Source of the DNA: Ampullaceana balthica
Taxonomy: Eukaryota; Mollusca; Gastropoda; Lymnaeidae
Reading direction: 5' to 3'
Assembly (NCBI GenBank): GCA_944989445.1
Contig: CALYLW010000043.1
Location: 1,984,501 to 2,048,500, forward strand
Length of the DNA stretch: 64,000 nucleotides
The first letter of the stretch is position 1; every line of letters starts with the position of its first letter. Both the position numbers and the translations under genes were made by a program. Below the pieces are notes generated by a model, which was not told the origin of the DNA, ran no database searches, and saw only the letters and a program-made list of their open reading frames with translations. Shown here piece after piece: positions 11,001 through 24,700 of this stretch.

Positions 11001-14000
11001 TGATGTGGTGTGTCGTACGATATAGTGTAATACATACTTGCTGTAATACACAGCATAGTGATGTGGTGTGTCGTACGATAGTGTGTAATACATTCTTGCT
11101 GTAATACACAACATAGTGATGTGGTGTGTCGTACGATATAGTGTAATACATACTTGCTGTATTACACAGCATAGTAATGTGGTGTGTCGTACGATATAGT
11201 GTAATACATTCTTGCTGTAATACACAGCATAGTGATGTGGTGTGTCGTACGATATAGTGTAATACATTCTTGCTGTAATACACAGCATAGTGATGTGGTG
11301 TGTCGTACGATATTGTGTAATACATTCTTGCTGTAATACACAGCATAGTGATGTGGTGTGTCGTACGATATTGTGTAATACATTCTTGCTGTAATACACA
11401 GCATAGTGATGTGGTGTGTCGTACGATATTGTGTAATACATTCTTGCTGTAATACACAGCATAGTGATGTGGTGTGTCGTACGTATTGTGTAATACATTC
11501 TTGCTGTAATACACAGCATAGTGATGTGGTGTGTCGTACGATAATGTGTAATACATACTTGCTGTAATACACAGCATAGTGATGTTATGTATCGTACGAT
11601 ATTGTGTAATACATTCTTGCTGTCATACACAAGAGTCCAAAATTATTAAAGAAGTGCAATCACGCAGTGTGGATTAGATAATAAGGAAGTGAAGTGGTGA
11701 AATGTACAGTCAGTGGCGTAGCTTTGGTTGGTGTCATCCGGTGAGGTAAACTCCCCCATTGCAATGGATATGTTGTTGTTATAATAAAAAATTAGTGTAC
11801 AGTTTAACGATCATCTAAAAAGCCAACTAATTAAAGGTAATAGATGAGAATATTAATTATCCCCAAGGTGAAGCAATATACCAGAGTCCTGTATGTTTCC
11901 TCTAATGCTTTGTATTCCTTTTAAACGCAATTTTTTTTTATAAATCATTGAAAGAGATTAAATTAACCTTTACACTGGCGCCGAAAATTCTTCTTCGCGT
12001 GCTGACAGCAACACTCTTGGGTTGAACAGCCCTAATCAAGCATATTTAATGCAGTGGTTCTTGTCCTTGTTGGAGGTACTGAACCCCAACCAGTTTCATA
12101 TGCGCATTCACCGAACCCTCCTTAATAGAGCGTGTCGTCACAAATCCAATGAGTGGGGTGCGTGTCCTGACCTCTATGTATTGAAGATTCGTCGTTTGTT
12201 GTGCAACGTAATGACAGCGACAAGTGCAATGTATCCCCCACTCTTCTTTTCTCCTGTCCGTCACATCATCAAATTTATTTATTCCTTTGCATAACTTAAG
12301 CAATTTTGGAAATTTCCCCCCCCCCGGTCCCCTATTTATAAAGGTTAATGTTTAAATCATTGTGGGGTCAGCTTGCAAACCTAGTTACAAATGTGGATGT
12401 TGTGTATATGAAATTGGCAACAAACCAATATACGTCAAAAGATGTACTATCTGTCATTGACGAGTGAATAAAACATGTACGCCGAAATATTTTCTCTCAA
12501 TTTAGCATCTTTTAGTATCGCCGTTGTATTAGCTGACGTAGCTCGTCAACATTTCGAGGCTTTTCTTGTGTTAGTAGTTTGTAAAATATTATTGTGTGAT
12601 TCCTATAAATGGGTATTTATTTTTTTTTCTTCTCTTTGGCCGATTTGTTACATAAAAATCGACCGACTACATCGTATTTAGAAAACATTTAGAGCTCAAT
12701 TATCAGATACATATATATTTTTTTCCCCCTTTACTCTATTCGCAATACAATCGTGGTTAAAAAATGTTTTTCTGGCATACGTAAGGGGTCACCTCATGTT
12801 GTATCTAAAACGCATTAATATGTGACAAACAATGTTCCTTTTAAGCAAATGTGTATAAGGATAATATAATATATATGTTTTTGGTGTAAAATTTTGCACA
12901 AAATAGTGGACGCTGTGCAACTTCTCACACGAGTAACGGACTATCGAACCTTAGAGGGGTCATTGGTGACAATTGACAATATTAAGAAATTTAAATTTGA
13001 CCGTTTGTTCGCTTATGAAATTCCTAAACCGGTCTGTGTTTGCTCTGTAAATATGCTTTTTTTTTCATCTGGTGTCGTCCGGTGCATTTCGTAATACCCA
13101 ACCCCTCCCCCCTTCCGCATCTCCCCTAATGACACCACTGTGTACAGTGGTTATGGTGTATTGAAAATTGTAACTTACTGGTGACTACATGAACATTGTC
13201 AAACACTTTATGAACTATATGTGGATTTGGTCATTATATACCAAATCAATTACCCCGCACTGCCGCTTACATGGGATACGCCTTGGGTGGCTCGTACAGT
13301 CCACGCCTCTGAGGAAACTGAAACTTGACCTCCGTGTTTTTGGCTGCTATGGCCTCCATTGTGGACATCAGAGCCTGCAATACAAACTTGAGGATGTCGT
13401 TGGTGTTCACGCATTTCAATTAATTTATGACGATGTAACGTTAATATTGAAACATTAAATTTTACAATAAAATAAGAAAACTAAATACATGTAGTTATCT
13501 CAGTACCATGATTACATTGCCCCCCACCCCCAAACCAAAATGACCCAGCAGAAATGTAGTTGTATATTTACAGCTGTTAAATCCTGGTTGTGATTTCAAA
13601 TCAGTTTCCTTGAGAATAAATGAACGGGTTAATTAATTTTTTTTTACACGGCACAATTTCACATGTCCTTCAGATACGTTTGTCCCAGTGAAGAGAGTTC
13701 TTTGTAACTTAACTTAACTTGTTTATTAGTGCAATATGTAACTTAAGAAAATGTGTAACTTTATGTAACTCACTACTCACTTGTAATTTAATGTAACCTA
13801 TACTATATCTTCAAATAACTTTGGTAGTTCTTTTTTCCCCCTCTTAACTCGCACCTTTATGTAGCTTATAACTTAAAATGTAATTTGTAACAAAATATGA
13901 TTTACAACTTCATGGTCCGCGTAACTTAATTTACTCGTAATTTTATCTAACTCATACCTTACTGTGTAACGAAATTAAATGCATAGAAACATGTTACTAG

Positions 14001-17000
14001 TAACTATTTCATAATATAAAACTAATATAAAGCTGGCTCTCTTGAGTTTTTTTTTAAATTAAAATTTTCTAGATTCAAATATAATAATAATAAATGTTGA
14101 AAATTATAATGAAAACTCAATATGACATTGTAAATGTTATATCATTACATATGATATCAGCATCTGAAAGATTTAAAGGAATGATATACTGTTGTAAGAC
14201 TCCCTATGATTACGCATTGCAACTATATCATATAAATAACTCAGAGATTAAAGCGCTATACTATAACATTTACTTACAGCCCCCGCGGCGCTGGCTGTTT
14301 GCGCCAAGATATTGGCCAGTGGTAACTGCTGCAGCAAACCGCCACTCTCGACCGGCACGACGCCACTCTCAACCGGCACGACGCCCGCCTCAGGATGCTC
14401 GAACCCCGACATGGCCGACTCACAGTTCAAAGTGGCACTGGAGTAGCCCGGCTTCACGCTTATGCTTTCATCTTGGTTCTCGTGGATGGTTTCAAGATGC
14501 TCTTCCGGGCAAATCAACGAATGGCACTCTTCGTAGTTCTCGTCCTCCGCGCCCTGGAGAGTCGCCATGATGTCATCGTTCATGGCCAAGATGTCCTCGT
14601 TCAGGGTCACGACGTCATCGTTGAAGGCCAGGGGCTGCTCGGGCTCCACCAGGTCTAACATGCCGAGCTCTGGTTCTGCTGGTCGTGTGGTCCCATCTTC
14701 TGGCGCTTGAGTGAGATCAATGATGGGTTCAATCGAGAACCGGTTGTTTTCCAGTGACTTTATTTGGTACCTTTCAGTCTCGGGGATCGCCTTTTGAGCT
14801 TTCGCGCCCGTGTCCGGACACTTGCATATGACGCATGGGTTGCAGACTATTTTCAAATCTTTCCTTGAACTTCTCCTCCTTTCCTTCGTCTCGTTACTTC
14901 GTATGTCTTCAACTGACTTCAGGAATCGGCGTTTGCTCCGTTCCGGGCTTTTGGTGTCAGAGCGAGACCAGTCTTCTTTGCAGAATATATTCGATCGTTT
15001 CTTTGGCGGCCTTTTATCCTCGGCGCAACTGTCCTTGGTCAGTGGTGTCTTCAGACTGATATCTGGGTCTTGCTTTGGTTCTGGCTCTTTGGTGGTGGGC
15101 GTCTTCTCCTTCCCATCCGCGGTGCTAAATTCTGACGCTGCTAGCTGCAGTTGACACGGCTCGCATTCGTCATCGTCGTCCGGTGGACAGATCAAACAAA
15201 CCGTTCTATCGACCGTCACTTTCGTGTCACTGCCTGGCATGGTGGATGCCATTCCCTCAACATTCAAGAAGGCATCACTATCTGGATAGATGATCTTCCT
15301 AGTAGATTTCTCTTTTCCACGAGACCCGTGACTTTTCAAATCGGGACTTGAAAGTTTTTCGGTGATGTCCCTTAATTCGTTCCTGGGACAGCCGCAGTCT
15401 TTTCTCTCGGCTGACTTGCCGCCGAAAAGAGACTGAAGCCAGCTGACCACGTTTGGGTACCAGTTTTGTCGAGTTTGGAGTAATCTGAATAAGCTTCCTC
15501 GGTTCGGATGGCTAGCAGTGTTGACAACTTGCTCTATGTATTCTGGTGTTGTTAAAGGGTTGAAGGGGCAAGACGATGATTTAATGACCTTGACCATGGG
15601 CGAAGATTGCCCGTTGTGCATAGAGGTATACTCCACTCCTTTTCGTATGCGATACATTTTGCTGCCGCAGTATCTGAGCCCAGATTTTTTGACTGCGCTT
15701 CTGCGAAGTACGCTGTGCGCCGAGTAATATCTGGTCACCGTTTTATCCTCCTTCCCATACTTGTCGCCACTTGATTTTGTGTAGATGTGCGTGGACGTCT
15801 CGATTGAACTGGACGTTAGCGTTCTGTCGTTCACCTGGTACTCATTGATGGTACGATGATTGTGAAAACTGCTCTGGCGTGGACAACTCTGTTTTGACGG
15901 GGAGGAACATACAGCCTCTGGAACCATGCTCGTGGTTTCGAGGTTGTTGATCTCCTTGCTTGAAATCATTGCATCATTTTCAGATATCACGTTTGTAATT
16001 TCAGGCACATCCGACCTCTTTGAATCAGATCCTCTAAAACTTTCAAGGCTGGATGAATTTTGCTCAAAGTGCCTCGAGGATAACGTTGTGGCAGACGAGT
16101 CCGGGCATGAAGACTTTGAACTGGCAAATGACGTCATCATACTTGGCCTGTACTTCACCGGGTGGTCTCTGGAGCCTGTCCTCGACCCGAGAGAGTTCGA
16201 AAGTTCAGAAAACGTCTTGGAGCCCATCTCTTGAGCAGACAAGTCAATATTAATTTTGTCTCCCCTGGTTTTACTTAGAGATCGGATCTTTCCCTTGACC
16301 TTTCTGTCTCGGCTTTTCCTAGATGGCTTGGTCTTCTCTGTGGTGAGTGGTAGATTGGAAGAATTTTCATCGTGAGTCGATGTTTCCGTTAGGGATGAAC
16401 TGGACGGGTGTGACCATGACGAGTGACCCAGCTGGCTCGTGGAAGAAATCAAACTGTTGGTCACGATTCTGGAGCAGGTCTTGTGCAGGCTGACTGTTGA
16501 ATCTACGGAGACCGCACGCTTTTTCAGGACTTTTTTCGAGTATTTTTTTATGCCGTGTTTCGGCCTCATATTGATTTGTTGATGTGGTGCCACAGTCGTC
16601 AAGGCAACGGACGTTGTGTGAGAAGATTTCCCGACGGTTACTTTAGAGACGGAGCCCAGGCGAGGCAACACCTGGGCGGACAGATCACTGCGTGATGACA
16701 GCTGAGACTTGTTGACGAATTCTTCCAAAGCTTTGTCAGCGGCGGAGGCGATTCTATTCTTTAGCTCCCGGGAAGCAATCACCGCTCTGACCTGGGAGGA
16801 GTTTTGCGAAATAGATATTTTCGAATACTTGTTCACGTCCATCAAAGTCGACGCCTCAGAAGGATCCTCCGGTCCTGGCATCTTGTCCTCTGAGTTTTCG
16901 CTCGATTGACCCGGCGCGGACTTATCTTCCCCGTCACCTATTCGAATGCTGCTGTGATTGGCCTGGTATTCGGTCTCATCGATCTGGCGGGCTGTTATGC

Positions 17001-17625
17001 GTTTCCAACCAGGAAGCGGTGGGGTTAGACCGCCGATATCACTGTCATTGGTAGAGAATAACCTGTCCGTTACCGCGGGTAGGCGTTTCTCGTTGATCGT
17101 GAACGACTCTGTTGCCGAAAACTGGCTCTCCTGAATTAGTCCCGTTTTCTTATTGCCCTCTGTTAGTTTGGAAGACGACGGTTCAACCACTAAATTGGAA
17201 CCTCCGCTCTTCGACACACGGCTGCTGCTGGGTTTACTGCGATGCTGTTCAGGGCTGACTGAATCTGACGGCATCAGAGAAGAGTTGCAGCAGTTCAGGG
17301 GAGAGTTGGCAGAGCCTGTCTCAGTGGGAGACTCCCCCGGCGATATCATTGGCACCCGGTTAACGCAAGAGCGCGGGGCTGAAACATCGGTGGAAGAATA
17401 AAGACATTTCAAAACATGCTGTCCCGGCCTCTTTGCTAACCCGTGAGGCAAACTACTACCGGGCGGACTCTGTGTTTTCGGTGAGGTATTTATGTAGGCA
17501 GTTTGTTTAGGAAGTATCCGTGTGCGCGTTTGAGGTCTCAGTGTGTCGCTTGCTGCCATCTCTTCATTTTGTTTGACTGATGTGGCTGGTACGTTGTAGT
17601 TATTTGAAGTTTTCCTTAAGCTCAT
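8097..17625 (-). CDS. Gene A: unrecognised, largely disordered protein of about 1,895 residues, three exons
   Basis: Exons 14278-17625 (1,116 codons), 13271-13374 and 8097-10332 join in consistent phase to 5,688 bases. Splice sites: GCT|GTAAGT, TTGCAG|GCT, CAT|GTAAGC, CTCAG|TGG. The ATG at 17625 has an in-frame TGA six bases upstream. Residues 1-640 are Ser/Thr-rich and disordered. About 645-740 is more ordered and ends in an aromatic stretch (WYPNVVSWLQSLFGG). Two Cys clusters follow (CLICPPDDDDECEPC; CNPCVICKC). The middle exon and the start of the third encode the best ordered segment (KFQFPQRRGLYEPPKAYP, then LFSFVRWLYPEHVRKLLIFL, about 1115-1190). A basic Cys-rich region and Tyr-rich tail follow. 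A 24-base in-frame duplication near 14345-14390 repeats VVPVESG. No family recognised; no signal peptide or membrane segment. Confidence 0.75.
10925..11630. repeat. 58-bp minisatellite, about 12 copies, in gene A intron 2
   Basis: Units such as 'cacagcatagtgatgtggtg' followed by 'tgtcgtacgatattgtgtaa' recur every 58 bases with few differences. Long open frames through it on the minus strand arise only because the unit lacks stops in some phases; they are not proteins. It lies between gene A exons 2 and 3. Confidence 0.9.
12010..12300. repeat. Remnant of a dispersed hAT-like repeat
   Basis: 'gcagtggttcttgtccttgt' followed by 'accccaaccagtttcatatg' is the kind of start (CAGTGGTTC) seen in non-autonomous hAT elements, as at 44061 in this window. 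The opposite end was not identified. The 90-codon open frame through it is accidental. Confidence 0.3.
13690..13985. repeat. Degenerate 'gtaactta' simple repeat
   Basis: The motif gtaactta and variants (gtaatttaa, gtaaccta) recur about a dozen times with irregular spacing. It lies in gene A intron 1. Confidence 0.5.
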
Positions 17626-20485
17626 GGCTCAGATGGCTTCGTGATGTGAATGTCTTGCAGCTCAGATAAATATGGCACATTTCCAGCAAACGATCGTCAT
17701 GTGCTCTGCCAAAGCTGTTCAATTCTCTCTATTCCCCGGGTGAACCTCGCTTGTACTGAAAGGGTCCATTTAACCCGGCGATGGGACTTACTTTAAAAGG
17801 CTTGGCCTTAGAATAGGAAACATATCGATGTAAAGTGTTCATGCTGTAAATTTAAATAAACTAAAAAGCTGCAAGAATGTAGTCAATGCTATTGTGTGTT
17901 TATACCATGAAGATCTTCCTGTTTGTGCCGCGTTTTTTAAATAAAAGAACCGGTGCAAACAGAGCCGAGACCATAGAGTTTTCCCGATAAGAAGCGTAGA
18001 GCGGCGGCTAGTTGAAGAACGCGTGCACACGTTTGAAGTTAACGTGATCATTGTTTGATATCCTAATAACGTCAACATCGCCAACTCAGTTCAATAGCCT
18101 GAATTTTCTGAGTCCGAGATAAATGTACTTGATGAAATGAAACAAAAATGTGTGTTTATTACTAAACGCATACGACATATGATTTAAGAAATCACAAGAA
18201 AAAAGTGGTACCGAGTAGAACAAACAAGACTACTTATTTGACGACAAACAGGTTTCTAAGATTCATGAAATGTCAAAAAATTCAAACCAACAAATAAAAA
18301 AAAAGTCAATTTAAATTTTTATTCAACAAAATACAATTAAAATACTAACAACTCAACCAACACAAAGTAAATGATCAAGTTTCTTGGCTTGATGCGGTCT
18401 AACAAATTAGATTTTCTAATGAGCATTTGTCACCATTTTTGTGCAGCGTTTTTAACACTCTCGTCTTATTCCTAATGTTCTGCTTCCACGCCCCCCCCCA
18501 ACACTCTCAATGGTTTCTGGCCTTGTGTACATATCTCTACACAATATTGATCACAGCTTACCAGTACCATTATTATCATCAAATGGTAATACATAGTTTG
18601 AATAAAATGGTTAGGGTGGGGGGGGGTCTTTGAAAATTAAATGTTACTTTTTCCCCTACGTCCCAAACGGTACAACTATAAATCGTGTCAATGATCCTCT
18701 CAACACCCAGACATCATACAAGACACTCAAACCATCCTGACACCCAATACAAGTTGAACAATCTGTCATCCTCACACAATAGAGTTGTCAGAACAGTGTC
18801 TATAATCATGTCCCCCATAATTTACATAGCGTCCACCTCTTATTAAATTTTTTTGTTTTTAAAGACAGAATTGCATTGATTATTTGAAACAACTAACAGG
18901 AATTTCAATGGATTTGTTCAAAACAAATATTGACAACTTCAAACATTACCGAGTGGGGTCAGACATAAACATGAACCACACTATTTTCTAACCTTTACAC
19001 CATACATTGTCTCTGAGCAACAAACCAGTGCATGTAATTTGGACATTAAAACAAAGGGAAAACAAGATCAATTTGACTCGAAGACGCTAACAATGCAGAC
19101 TTCTTTTTCATGCAACTGTACACTTTTTGCCTCAAGACAACCAAACGAATGATATTATAGTTTAGCAGCATAATTGTTTACATTGAATCCAGGTTTTTAA
19201 TTAAATCTCACTTGATAACCCCACTAATGAATCGAGGTAATGAATTAAATCTCAGATGATTACTCTGATAATAAATTCAGACATTTAATGAAATCTGATA
19301 TGATTACTCTGATGATGAATTCAAGCATTCAACGAAATCTTGAATGACTGATCATGAATTCAATGAAATCTCATATTACTCTGATAATGAATCAAGGTAT
19401 TCAATGAAATCTCAACTCATAGGATATTTATTTTAGCATGTTGAAATTAGCTAAAATGCATTCCAGCTGACAATCTAGTTGTTATGCCCTGGTCATCATA
19501 ATGCAAATTTTATAGAAGAAATTAGTAATACCATGAACCTAGGCCAAGACAAAATGTAAACAACCAAACTGTTTAAGATTTCATGTTACCATCACAATCA
19601 GATTGAAAGCACATAAAACAAACATGATCAGCTGATGTGGCATAAACAAAATTATCACTGGTAAAGTTTTGATTGATCAAATATTATTATCAACTGCAGG
19701 GTTGCATAGGAACAAATGTTTATATATATTTTTTAACCTAATAAATATATTTTACTTTCGTAAAGAGCCAGTAAAAATTTTAAACCCCAATATATACAAT
19801 AATGGTTATTTTTACATTATGAAATTCTAGTTTTAGGCCTCAAACCAAATGAAGTGAAAGAAAATGGGGTGAAATGTGTTGCCAGTTCACTTTTTTTTTC
19901 TAATTGCGAATACATTTTAAATCACCTAAGGAAAGGTCTAAGGTTGACTGAAATTATTGTCAGCTGTAAGTCTACATACATATTTGGGGAGAATATTTGA
20001 AAGAAATTAGAACATTAATATATCTCGGCTATATACCATTTAGAAAATTGTCTTAACTGGATCATTGTAATAAATGGAATAAGTTAGAAAACGTCAAATC
20101 TTGTTAACACTATGCAACTGAATATGTTCTGAAATCTTTGCTGAACAGTTACTAACTGAAATCCAACAAAAGTATAAAATAACTTCCGTAAAATAATTAA
20201 CAACAAATTTTTACAGAATGTTTAATTTATTTATTTGTTTTCAAGTATTTAAAATAACTAAAGAACTAGATCAACTGTAGGTCATTCATTAGTAAGTATT
20301 TTTACCACCAAATCTGATGGAAACTTCTTCTGTAGCAAGAATTCATCATTTACATTACTGTTATGTTTTTGTTGATCAATAACATCCATCATTAAAAATC
20401 TTTGATGCACTGGTGACATTTTGATAAACTCTATACTTTTTATTAAATGATAGACTCACTTTATTTAATATCCAGAGTTCATGTT
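17626..20485. other. Intergenic region between gene A and the DNAJC11 3' end
   Basis: The first few hundred bases must contain the gene A promoter and 5' UTR. No exon seen elsewhere. At 19198-19415 there is a decayed tandem repeat of about 50 bases built on 'tcaatgaaatctca' and 'gattactctgataatgaat'. Confidence 0.5.
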
Positions 20486-20548
20486 GTCTTTTTTTATTTG
20501 AAGGTGTTAGAGGGGGTTTTTGGAGGTTATTTTTATCTCTAAGGGTGG

Positions 20549-20582
<34 letters not shown>

Positions 20583-21590
20583 TTGTTGTTGATTTTTGGA
20601 TTGTTGTAATTATGGGATAGTTTTGGGGGGTTTGGGGGGAGAGGGTTTTTTGGGTGTTTATTGGATATGATGGAGAGCATATGTGTTGGTAGTTTATATT
20701 GTGGAGGTTTTTGTTTTGTGGAGGAATTAATAGGAGTGATAGGAGATGAATATGAAGTTAAGGTGATTATTTATATGTATGGTGTGATTTGGTGATTGTT
20801 GTGGGAGTTGGGGTAGTTAGGGGAAATAATGAAATTTAAAGTGAAAGTATAATGTATGTGTAATATGGGGAAGTATGAAAGATTGGGATGATAGATGAAT
20901 GTTATTGGTATGAGTTTGGTGATGGGGGTGTGTTTTGGTGTTGTTGAGTGTTTTTATGATTAGGTTTGTTATCGATATGGTTGTGGTGGTCAGAGACAGG
21001 GATGGTGGGGGGTGGTAAATGATATTATTGATTTGTGTTTGGTGTGGTATTTGGGGGTTAATGTGATATTAAGGGGGTGTAGGTTTGACGAATATAGTGG
21101 TGATATGGGTTGGGTTTAAAGGGAGGTTAGTGTTGTTTGGTTGAATATATTTTGGGGAGTGGATTTGTGGGAGTAAAATATATATAGTAATATTGTGGGA
21201 TTTGGTTGGGGTTATTAGGATTGTATTGATGTGGTGTGATTAGATTGGATGGATTTTAAAAAGGTATGGGGAGAGGAGGTTGGGAGGGAATGAAGTAAAG
21301 ATATAATGTGTATTATGAGAAGAGATCTATTATATTATGATAGTTAGGTTTAGTGATGTAGTTGAGAATTGGAGGAGATTGTAAGAGTATTGAAATGTGG
21401 GTGTAGGTAGGTCGGGGAGTAGACTATTACTTAAGTTGGTTATTGTTGAAAGATTATATTTAAGGTTATTGAGATGAGTGATTGAGGTTAAATGATTGAT
21501 GGAAGTATTTGGAGTGCGTTTTTATTTTGGATTGTGATTTGTTGGTTAGAGAATAAATGTTGATGTGGGGATAAAATTTTGCATCAGAGT
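20486..21590. other. About 1.1 kb nearly devoid of C on the plus strand
   Basis: Counting by eye, about ten C occur in the 1,000 bases after the poly(G) run, against roughly one base in six in the flanks. G and T are each about 35-40 % and A about 25 %. No repeat unit and no gene is visible. Normal composition returns abruptly near 21,585. The high G argues against plain C-to-T conversion; loss of C calls is the simplest explanation. Confidence 0.85.
20551..20580. repeat. Poly(G) run of 30 bases
   Basis: Thirty consecutive G at the start of the C-less block described next. Such runs are unusual in an AT-rich genome and are also a typical base-calling artefact. Confidence 0.9.
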
Positions 21591-21611
21591 GAGTCATTTT
21601 TAAATTATTTT

Positions 21612-21617
21612 TTTAAT
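21612..21617 (-). terminator. Possible poly(A) signal ATTAAA for DNAJC11
   Basis: ATTAAA on the minus strand about 95 bases past the proposed DNAJC11 stop. It depends on the terminal exon being correct. Confidence 0.25.
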
Positions 21618-21712
21618 ACACTAGTATCGCTCCTTCTATACAGAAGATTATTGCGTCCTACATTCTTAGAACATGCAGGCCATACTGGCTAGTTGGACAA
21701 GTGAATAAGATT

Positions 21713-24700
21713 TCACAGGCCACGGCATACACAGGGATTGTGTGCTACAATACACAGCCACATTTATTTACCCCAACTGATGTCAGCAACCCAACAACTT
21801 TATGAAAATTTCTTGCCAGCATCTTTGAAAGTTACATATCAAACCCAGAGAATTATGTAAACTATAAAAATTGGCAATTTTCATAATTTGGGATTTTAAT
21901 TTCAGTAAGAAAAGAGTTGAAGACAGTCATTTATAAAAGAAAGAGAAATATAAAAAAGGAAAATTTTAAAATTAATCAAGTCTTAATATATGTATCAAAG
22001 AACTGTAACCAACTAATGAATTGAAAACAACTTTTTAACTCTGGATATAAACTTAATTTTAATTACTATGAAATAAAAGATACTCACTTTGTTGAGGCAG
22101 CCTGATTGGTTCTGTGTCCGAAATGAAAGCCTGGTGTAGTCTCCCTCTGAACATATATCTGATGTACAATTTTTTCTCCTCGCTGATAAATGGGTCATAA
22201 AACCCAGGCAGACCACTCTGGTGACAAAAACATTAATTTGTTTACCTTAAAATTACTTGAATACTTCCAAAAAAATTTCCAACTCTAATAAAATTTTAAA
22301 ACTTTTTGATTGACTTTGTTTAAAATAAGATATATTTTGATGGCTATTAATTAACCTGTAACACTACAGCTAATCTTGTGCCACAATGACTATTCTTGTT
22401 CCAAGTCAGTTATTTTGTTTTGGCGTGCTGGGTAGGCATTTATTTGAGGTTAACTCATAGCCATACTGCTCAACTTCCCAAAAACATCAATGACTTAAGG
22501 GCCTAATTATTAAGAAAATGCCGTTGTATGGAAAAGGTTGAGTGCAAATGTTAAAAAAAATTTGTTGAACTGCTTAATGTTATGCATAGTATGGAAAATT
22601 ACACCATCAATAGACTTTTGTTTCCTAAATGACTGACAAGTATTTCTAAAAAATTACACCACCAATAGACATTTTCTTTCTAAATGACTGACAAGTATTT
22701 CTAAAAATTTTTTACTGTCATCACCCTTTTCTTAAATTAGTGTGAATCAAGTCTGACATAAGGTAGTTTGTATCATTGTAGCCATTGTGATTTGAACATC
22801 TTTAACTTTACAGTCCATATGACAAGAAGCTGCTCTTTTTATTTGAAATCCGTACATTATGATATTTTATCCCTATTGAAACCCATAACTTTAAGGATCT
22901 AGCCCACCTTTGAAGTAGTTTCAGGTAAAATCAACTTGGAATCTTTGACAAGAGCTTGTATGGGTATAGTCACATCTACACAGCTATTTTCTTGGATTTC
23001 TCTGGAACACAACAAATGGAACAATGATAATAACAGGACGTGACTAATAAAAAATATTTATTTATCCTCAAGAAAGGTTCAAACAATACATTTTTTTACA
23101 GTATAAAATTGAACAAAAAGAAATGTAAATACAGTAGAACCGGGTTAAGTCGACGGCCTAGGACTATGCCAAAAGGCGTCGAGCTAACCGATGATCGAGT
23201 GAAACGAAAACCAATATGGTGGCAAAATATTAACATGTGCTTGAAATTTCTTTTTGTACATGATGTGCGTTAATTGGTTATGGGACCATTAATCGGAATC
23301 GTATCAGAATATCAGGACCCTAATATTTCTTCACTCTTTACTAAGGTTGTTAATACCATTAGTTTTTAAGGACCGTTTAAATATAACCCTTTGTTGCGTT
23401 AACGCTGTTTTTTTTCCCCTAGCACTTAACGAATTCAGCTACTCCTGCCCGCCACACCGCGCAAGGCGGGTGGTCCGCTGGTGACATCGTATTTTTCTCT
23501 CTTGCGCGCTACCAGTTAACATTAGTACTAATTTAGTTCTTTGTTTTTTTAAATAGGGCTTGATGTTTGTTACAGTTTCTGTGTTAGCAGTGATTCCCAG
23601 ATTGAGCGATACTGAGACTTGGAAAGGCACTTGTGTGACTTTCCTTACAAGCTACACTAATAAATAACCTGCCCCGTGTAACCTACACATCCCCTCATTG
23701 TCCCCGAACCATTCTCTTCCAAACCATCTTCCTTGGCTCCGTCCCCTCAGCTTACAATGGACTCAGAATTCCTTCGGTAACTTGATGCTAATCAGACTAA
23801 CCATTATATATTATATATCCTAAAATCTGGGGAGCCTTGTTTACAGTAAGCATCCTATGATTTTGGTATCGTCCCATCACTGGCGGTAATAATGAGATTG
23901 TACATGCACATGTTTTTGGAGGTTTTTTTTACACAACAGCATTGCCGTTATTTGTTTGATGAAGCGATCGGCATGCTATAAAAATGTACATACATGTTTG
24001 CTAACAACAAAAGGCATGTGTGCACCAACTAACAGCAGAAATTTACCAATATAAAATAAAAACCACAGTCGATTCTCGATACAAACCTTTATTTTCTTTT
24101 CTCAAGATATTCGTTTATCTTAACAAATAAAATGATTAATGCATCACAAAATGAATGAAGTTTAATAATAATATAACATGCACTGCGAAATAATGAGGAT
24201 TAAAGACCGACGCGATTTTCAAGCACCTCGGGTGAATACATACTCGATAGAGACGTGTCAAACTAATTCACACAGGGATCAAAGTGAAACAAGATAAAAA
24301 CATCCGGTGATTTTTATTGAAATCTCGTAAAATCACACAATAGCCGGAAGTCTCGAGGAAACCAAGATTTTGATGCTATTTTTAACTAAAAATGCGAGAG
24401 TGCGTCGCTAGGCGAACAGACGGGGATCAAGTTAACAAATGTTAAGTTGCAAATTTGGCCATCTTTTATGCTCGAAATATTAGGGCTCCGCGACTTAAAA
24501 AAATCGAATTAACCGATGAGAAAATGCTAAGACAAAGAGAGAATTGGGCGGTTCCAATAAAAAACGTCGACTTAATAGGGTTGGCGAGTTAACCGGGTTC
24601 TACTGTACTGTTTCATTATGCTGCCATTAAAGAAACAAATTAATTAAACATTCTGACTGCCTCTATTGATACTTTTATGCTAATTTTTACTTATAAATTT

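Noticed and set aside
10866..11630. 254-codon minus-strand frame in the 58-bp array
   Set aside because: Period 58 is not a multiple of three; the frame cycles through all phases of the unit. Repeat by-product inside gene A intron 2.
20486..21590. Cytosine deamination (C-to-T) as the cause of the C-less block
   Set aside because: T alone should rise; instead G is doubled relative to the flanks, which fits miscalled C better.
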